A stretch of DNA of 47,315 nucleotides from Mesostigma viride (Eukaryota; Streptophyta; Mesostigmatophyceae; Mesostigmatales; Mesostigmataceae): positions 1-47,315 of the forward strand of contig RPFO01001123.1 of the NCBI GenBank assembly GCA_009746045.1. The letters are read 5' to 3'. The notes beneath the pieces are model-generated. The model saw nothing but the letters and a program-made list of their open reading frames with translations. It searched no databases and was not told where the DNA came from. Each line of letters starts with the position of its first letter. Positions within the stretch are counted from its first letter, which is position 1. The translations under genes and the position numbers were made by a program. Shown one piece after another: positions 41,940-47,315 of this stretch.

Positions 41940-42175
41940 AGTGGGTAGCTGGGTGATCGTGCTTGTTCCTTGTCAAGGGAGGGATGCATGTGGAGTAGGT
42001 GGGTGGGTGTGCTTGTTCCTTGCCAAGGAAGGGATGCACAAAGGTTAGATAGGTGCACGTGCTTGTTTCTTGTCAAGGGAGGGACGCACAAAGGGTAGGT
42101 GGGGGCACATGGTTGTGCCTCGTCAAGGGCGGGATGCACGAAGGGTAGGTGGGGGCATGTGGTTGGTCCTTGTCT
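41940..42175. repeat. About 50-bp tandem repeat, 4-5 units
   Basis: Units contain GTGCTTGTTCCTTGTCAAGG and GAGGGATGCAC followed by GGGTAGGTGGG. Moderately diverged. Confidence 0.75.
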
Positions 42176-42325
42176 TTTCACCGCCCAAGCGATGGCGATG
42201 TAGCATGCATTATACATTTATTCGTGCATTAAAAATCACTTTCCTTACAAGCGGCCTTAGCCGACTCCATCTGCCGTTGCCATTTCTCCGTATTGCATTG
42301 TCCGGACACGGTTTTTGTGTCGCAG

Positions 42326-42601
42326 GTCTTCCCCCGTAAAGGCACAAGCTGCCTGCGCGCGGAATTCTGTGCAGACACCTCGGTTTCCAACACGACGGCT
42401 TCCCGCACATATCGAGCTCTGGATGTACAACATCTTCCCCCGGCGCACTTGCTCCCGGATGGAGCTTCTGTGCGGTGCCGACATCCCCGGAGCTGTCCTA
42501 AGCACCGCATGGAAACAGTATTTCAAGCCACGAAGAGAAGCCACGAATTTGATATTGACTTGATATTGTCGTCAGAAGACTTGATATGCTATTTTATGTG
42601 A
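42326..42601 (+). CDS. Possible exon, unknown product
   Basis: Follows TTTTTGTGTCGCAG, a plausible acceptor. An open frame VFPRKGTSCLRAEFCADTSV continues to a stop at 42599; a second frame (ELWMYNIFPRRTCSRMELLC) is also open. No family recognised. It may be nothing. Confidence 0.2.
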   Translation, partial: VFPRKGTSCLRAEFCADTSVSNTTASRTYRALDVQHLPPAHLLPDGASVRCRHPRSCPKHRMETVFQATKRSHEFDIDLILSSEDLICYFM

Positions 42602-42924
42602 AGGCGTTGGATTTTTGTGCATGACATGTAATCCTGCATTTAATAATGAAATTTTTTATGAAATAGGAACTTGTCTTGCATGAGCCTTGCTGCAAATGCC
42701 ATTCATTTTTTTTTCCCCCGGGTAAATGGGTGTTAGGGGTTAGGTTGACCGAAATGATAAGTGAAATCAAAGTGAAATTCTGATAAGTGACATGCGTACT
42801 GCAATTCAGAACGACATAGCGACATGATTGTAGTACCGGTAGTGTACGCGAGAAGCATACGACGTCGTAACCTACGGGGACCGAGTACCGGGATCGTAAA
42901 TGACCAACTTGTAGATTACGACGT

Positions 42925-43075
42925 CGCAAATTACTACCTCGTACCTTACTACCTCGTAAATTACTACCTCGTAAATTACTACCTCGTACATTACTACCTC
43001 GTACATTACTACCTCGTACATTACTACCTCGTAAATTACTACCTCGTAAATTACTACCTCGTAATTTACGACGTC
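42925..43075. repeat. 15-bp tandem repeat (about ten units)
   Basis: Unit TTACTACCTCGTAAA or TTACTACCTCGTACA, flanked by ACGACGTCG elements of both orientations (42858-42868, 42918-42926, 43068-43076). Confidence 0.85.
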
Positions 43076-43479
43076 GGATCTTACCTCGGATCTAATTCGT
43101 AACTTACGAGAAAGATCCAAGCGCGAATGTATACCGTAAGAGTAAAAGCGGAGTAAAATTACCACCTCGTAATTTACGCCTCGGATGCTTTTTACCACCC
43201 TCGGACGAAAAGTATAGTGCCTCACCGCCGACCTGGCCCGAAAGCTGGACGGCGCGGTCACCAACATGCTGCGATCCATTTTCAGAGTAGGCTATCCTGC
43301 TAATGTTCGCAATGAGGACCCGTGCATGTACCTCGGCATGCCATATATTCTGATGCCATATATCACCAGCACCATTAAGCAGCCCATATCCGACGATGGC
43401 CCATATCCGGGTTATATCCGGGCCATCTTTTACTTCCGGTCACGAGGTAGCCATGGCTGTCGGAGCTCATAACTTTCAC

Positions 43480-43573
43480 GTTTGAGCACCGAATTTAGCC
43501 GTGAATATCACTATCGCTTCGTCTTTCTAAGACGCACATGCTGATATAATTTTCCGAATCTAAAACGCAATAT
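43480..43573 (+). promoter_or_regulatory. LINE 5' leader with hairpin and TATA-like motif
   Basis: CGTCTTTCTAAGACG (dyad) followed by CACATGCTGATATAATTTTC about 20-40 bp upstream of the ORF1 ATG. The same pair occurs in every monomer of the first LINE and, inverted, in both CACTA copies. Confidence 0.6.
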
Positions 43574-44935
43574 ATGGCGACCAAACGCGCCTCGACGCAA
43601 CGCAGCCTGGCGGCTGCGCTCGGCAATGACAATACGCCTGCAGCTCCGGCTGCAGCTTCGCCATCAGGTCCGGCAGGCGGCGATGACACTAGTCGTGCAC
43701 TGGTGGTCGTCCAGCAACCCCCCGGGCTTAACGCCTCGCCATCTGCATCGCCTGACCCAAAGCGCACCTGCCCAGCCGACGCCACACAGAAGGGTCTTCA
43801 TACCCAGAACCGAGCTTTCGTCCCCGGCCTTCAAGGTCGCAGATTACGACTGGGCCACCATTTCTCCGACCGATGCTATGCGCTGCATCTTCTTCGGGGA
43901 TTACGCTTCGCTTAACGACCTGTGCCTCCATCTCTTCTCCACCAACCGCCTCCTCGCCCGGACGGCAGCCGCGTGGGCAACGTCTACCATCTGGTCGGCG
44001 GCTACCGCCCCCGTCTCCAGCATGCCATCCTCAACTCCCTTCTCCAGCGCTCTGACGCCGAGATCTGGGCTTCACCCCTTTCCGCCCCCACCCTCCGCTC
44101 CATCCTCACGGAAGCCTTTCAGCAGCACGTGACCCCCCTTGCATGCTGCCGACATAGCAGCAATCGGCGGCACGCTGACTGCTGAACTTCCTCACATTTC
44201 CACCGCCGCCGCCTCCACCTCCACTGCCATTTCCGCCTCCACTGCCGACATCAAAGCCCAGCTCCTCGACCTCGACCACCGCCTTCAAGCCACCGCCAAC
44301 GCCCTTGAGAGCTTGCATGACACCGCCGGCCTCACCGCCCAGGCGGTAAAGGACATCGCCGCCCAGCCGGCGTCTGCTGGCTCGGCCGGCGATGCTCCCT
44401 CCACCTGGGCGGACTTGCTTAAGCAGCACATGCACCACCTCCACCACCTCCACCATCTCGGCACAACTCAAGCAACAAGCCCTCGACCTTCGCGAGGAAG
44501 CCGACATCGCCCGGCGCAGCCACAATGTCATCGTCAAGCACTTCGCCCAGCCGGCAGGTGAGACCTCCACGAGCCTTCTTGAGGCATTTAAGCGCGACAT
44601 TCTTGCCCCCGGCCATGCTACTCACTGGTGAGCTGGACATGTCGGCTGTCCGCCTCCCCCGCGCGCGGGGGAAGGCTGGCCCGGCACCCGTGCTCCTCAC
44701 CTTTAAGTACATGGCGGACAAGCTGTCGTTCCTTAAATGCCGCAAGAAGCTCTCGAGGACTCGCTTCACGCTGGACGACGACTTGACCCTGGCCCAGCAA
44801 CAGCGGCGACGCGAGCTATGGCCGACCTACCTTCAGCTCCGGCACAGCGCAGGGGGGAAGCCGGTATACTGGAGGGGGGCGGTCATCCACGTTGACCACA
44901 AGCCCTGGCAGCCCCCTCCTGCCACCTCAGACTAG
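43574..44935 (+). pseudogene. L1-like ORF1 with about five frame breaks
   Basis: Starts MATKRASTQRSLAAALGNDN at 43574. The frame changes near 43790, 43955, 44125, 44465 and 44630. Pieces: Ala/Pro-rich N-terminus, PAFKVADYDWATISPTDAMR, NVYHLVGGYRPRLQHAILNS, a coiled-coil-like Ala/Ser/Leu stretch (ADIKAQLLDLDHRLQATANA), EEADIARRSHNVIVKHF, and a C-terminal L1 ORF1p-like block (PVLLTFKYMADKLSFLKCRK, TRFTLDDDLTLAQQQRRREL). It ends in TAG at 44933. It is the same family type as 34602-36071 but clearly diverged from it. Confidence 0.75.
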
Positions 44936-45365
44936 GGAATTCATACCAGTAGTGTAGATTAGTCAGGCTTAGCCTAGCATGTGGCCCACGCGCATGTGCG
45001 CCCATAATGGCCCCCATGGATGTTGTCTACAGAATTTAGCCAAGCCCTGCCTATAACGGGACCCATGGATGTTGCATTAAGAATTTCGCCATGCTATGCC
45101 ATGCAGAGAGATGCTCTCTGTAGAGAAGCCATGTCCTAGCTCTTGTATAGCCATGATGATCTTCCCCACCTATGACAGGCTCCCCTTCGCTGGGTGTTGC
45201 CTGAAACTCTGGGTGGTGCAGGTGCCCTAGCGCACCTAGAGCAAGTGTTGTTTACCTTCCCACCCTTGCAGGAAGTAGCTTAGAATGTATGATAGGCCAT
45301 ATGCCCCTTCTCTGGGCTATGTGCTACATATACTCCCAACGGAGTTATGTTACAATTCAATTCAA

Positions 45366-45679
45366 TTCAATTCAATTAAGCAGCGGCGCCTGCAGCTAGT
45401 AGGGCACTTAGCTCGTACCAACCAGGTAGACACATCACGTGGCCCCCCCGCGGGGCTGCGCCCAGCTCAGCCTGGCCGGCACCTCCTTACGTGGGCCGGG
45501 CCCAGCAATGCTCGCGCCGCCGCAAGGCCCGCACCTTCAAAGAACAGCTAGTAGAGGACATGGGGGGCCTAGGCCTCTCCGTGATTTGGAGGAAGATGAT
45601 GGACAAGGCCAAGTGGGCCCAGGTCATAGAGGACAACGAACCCCCTCCCGCGGGGACTGTGGGGAAGCGCCCGCGTTAA
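45366..45679 (+). pseudogene. Fragment of a non-LTR polymerase C-terminus
   Basis: RRLQLVGHLARTNQ resembles the RLRWLGHVxRM motif seen near the C-terminus of many non-LTR polymerases. After a frame break it continues RRRKARTFKEQLVEDMGGLG and SVIWRKMMDKAKWAQVIED, the usual following block. It lies directly after the pentamer tail of the second LINE; the RT itself is absent. Confidence 0.55.
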
Positions 45680-45859
45680 TTTGCAAACACGCGGGAAGCA
45701 CGCCAGACACACATCATTCCGAAAAGCCATTTTTGTCCCCTGAAAATTACCAGGAGATAGAATAATGGTCAGTTTGGCCTCAAATTTGGCACCAAGGTGC
45801 CTAATCAGATATCTTATGATGCCATGTGGTCAAAAAAATTTTTGGGACTTGGCAGCATG

Positions 45860-46710
45860 GTAACATGGTGACATTTGCTAGCATAAAATACCGTATTTTC
45901 AGCACTTTCTGGCATGTATGCATATATAATGACATCAAATGAACTCAGTTGGGCCTGGAACTTTGCACATGTTTTAAACACATCCCATGCAGTATGCCCA
46001 CAAAGTTTCAGGCTTGTTGGATGACAAAATGGTGACAGATGCTAGCATAAATAACCCCAAAATGCAAATTTTCATGGTTTTCCAAGGGTTTCATCACATG
46101 ATGCACATATATATGACACCAAATGAACTCAGTTGGGCCTGGAACTTTGCACGTGTTCTAAACACATCCCATGCAGCATGCCCACAAAGTTTCAGGCTGG
46201 TTGGATGACAAACTGGTGACAAATGCTAGCATAAAATACCCCAAAGTGCAGTTTTTGATGGTTTTCAAAGGGTTTCAACACATTAGCGCATGTATGATGA
46301 CACCAAACGAACTCAGTTGGAGCTGGAACTTTGCATATCTTTTAAAAACATCCCAAATAGCATTCCTACAAAGTTTCAGACTGGTTGGATAACAAACTGG
46401 TGACAAATGCTGGCATAAATACTACTAGCATAAAATGCAGTTTTTCATGGTTTTTTAAGGGTTCCAACACATGGGGGCATATATCAATGAACTCAGTCAA
46501 GCCTAGAACTTTGCACAGCTCATAAAAACATCTATGTTAACTGCCCACAAGAAATTCAGACTGTTTGCATGACAAATAGGTGACAGATGCTAGCAAACAT
46601 AGCACAAAAATGCAGTCACTAGTAATTGTTTTTCAAGGGTTTCATCACATAGTTGCATGTCAATCATTCCAGTTTGGGATAACTAGTCAGGTTCCAAACA
46701 ACACATCTAC
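45860..46710. repeat. 184-bp satellite-like tandem repeat (about 4.5 units)
   Basis: Diverged units share AACTCAGTTGGGCCTGGAAC, TTTGCAC, CCCACAAAGTTTCAGGCT and GATGACAAACTGGTGACA followed by ATGCTAGCATAAA. The first units are most alike; the last two are degenerate. Confidence 0.85.
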
Positions 46711-46837
46711 ATTACATATTATGTGACATTGCAGGAACGCAAACTTCGGGGCACACGCCCATGATACAACGTCAACATGTACATCAATAACACACATGTA
46801 ACTTAGCTAATCATCATCATAAAAAGCACACCTTCCC

Positions 46838-47039
46838 AACCCACCAACCCACCCACCCACCCACCCACCCACCCACCACCCACCCACCCACCCACCCACC
46901 CCACCCACCCACCCACCCACCCACCACCCACCCCCACCCACCCACCCACCCACCCACCCACCCACCCACCCACCACCCACCCACCCACCCACCACCACCC
47001 ACCCACCCACCCACCCCACCCACCCACCCACCACCCACA

Positions 47040-47117
<78 letters not shown>

Positions 47118-47315
47118 GTCATGCCCTTGCACGCACGCAGTCCCCCCTCCCTCCTCCCTCCCTCCCTCCCTCCTCCCTCCCTCCTCCCTCCTCCCTCCCT
47201 CCCTCCCTCCCTCCCTCCCTCCTCCTCCCTCCCTCCCTCCCTCCCTCCCTCCTCCCTCCCTCCCTCCCCTCCCTCCCTCCCTCCCTCCTCCTCCCTCCTC
47301 CTCCCTCCCTCCTCA
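46838..47315. repeat. Compound simple repeats to the window end
   Basis: ACCC/CCCA repeats (46838-47033), AC dinucleotides (47034-47115), then CCCT/CCT repeats from 47140 to the end. The Val/Gly/Trp and Cys/Val open frames here are repeat artefacts. Confidence 0.95.

Larger units (their letters stand above)
43440..45380 (+). mobile_element. Second L1-like element, apparently ORF1 only
   Basis: A 5' leader (43440-43573) with GCGTCTT-type hairpin and GATATAATTTTCC is followed by ORF1 (43574-44935) and a 3' region with two diverged ACCCATGGATGTTG-type repeats, ending in an AATTC/ATTCA pentamer tail (45354-45379). No endonuclease or RT lies between. It may be a non-autonomous half-LINE or a deletion derivative. 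Its 5' piece is the one found inside the CACTA elements. Confidence 0.65.

Noticed and set aside
46803-47132. Gly/Trp/Val and Cys/Val repeat proteins
   Set aside because: Translation of ACCC and AC simple repeats.

Overview
This is eukaryotic DNA: genes carry GT-AG introns and most of the sequence is nested transposable elements, minisatellites and simple repeats. A large, repeat-rich genome of the green lineage, for example a charophyte-type alga, is my best guess; that is an inference from element types and GC content, not from a marker gene. Many reading frames break at homopolymers, so either decay or uncorrected long-read indels affect most coding calls.

The main result is a set of nested insertions. 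The oldest layer is an L1-like LINE on the minus strand (about 32204-36588). A Copia-type LTR retrotransposon on the plus strand lies against it and truncates its reverse transcriptase; its gag is at 1-1413, its pol at 27797-31478 and its 3' LTR at about 31803-32203. Inside the Copia gag zinc knuckle sits a 26,383-bp DNA transposon (1414-27796) with a 24-bp perfect terminal inverted repeat and a 6-bp target duplication CCTGAG. Removing it and one duplication restores a perfect CX2CX4HX4C knuckle in frame. Inside that giant element lie two near-identical 3.3-kb CACTA-like non-autonomous transposons (10783-14060 and 16693-19979). One is in a coding exon and the other in a 30-bp minisatellite. 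Each has a 2-bp target duplication and each leaves a perfect empty site.

The giant element (about 19.8 kb without the CACTA copies) carries two main genes. A minus-strand gene of at least twelve exons (1703-14271) encodes a large charged protein with an SR/coiled-coil part, a ParB-like patch and a possible methyltransferase-like part. A plus-strand four-exon gene (22607-26290) encodes about 1,018 residues with RNase-H-like, DDE-type transposase motifs. A small ORF (26887-27359) lies near the right end. Some 33 copies of a 20-23 bp palindrome (core GGTCGCGCTGCAGCGCGACC) are scattered through the introns and spacers of both genes, including a tandem array at 14440-15050 and two copies inside an exon. 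I found none outside the element.

Right of the LINE are an 87-bp tandem array (36704-37226), largely anonymous DNA (37227-40120) with a 450-bp CT tract, several tandem repeats, a second L1-like element that seems to have only ORF1 (about 43440-45380), a fragment of a non-LTR polymerase C-terminus (45366-45679), a 184-bp satellite and simple repeats to the window end. No rRNA, tRNA or CRISPR was found.
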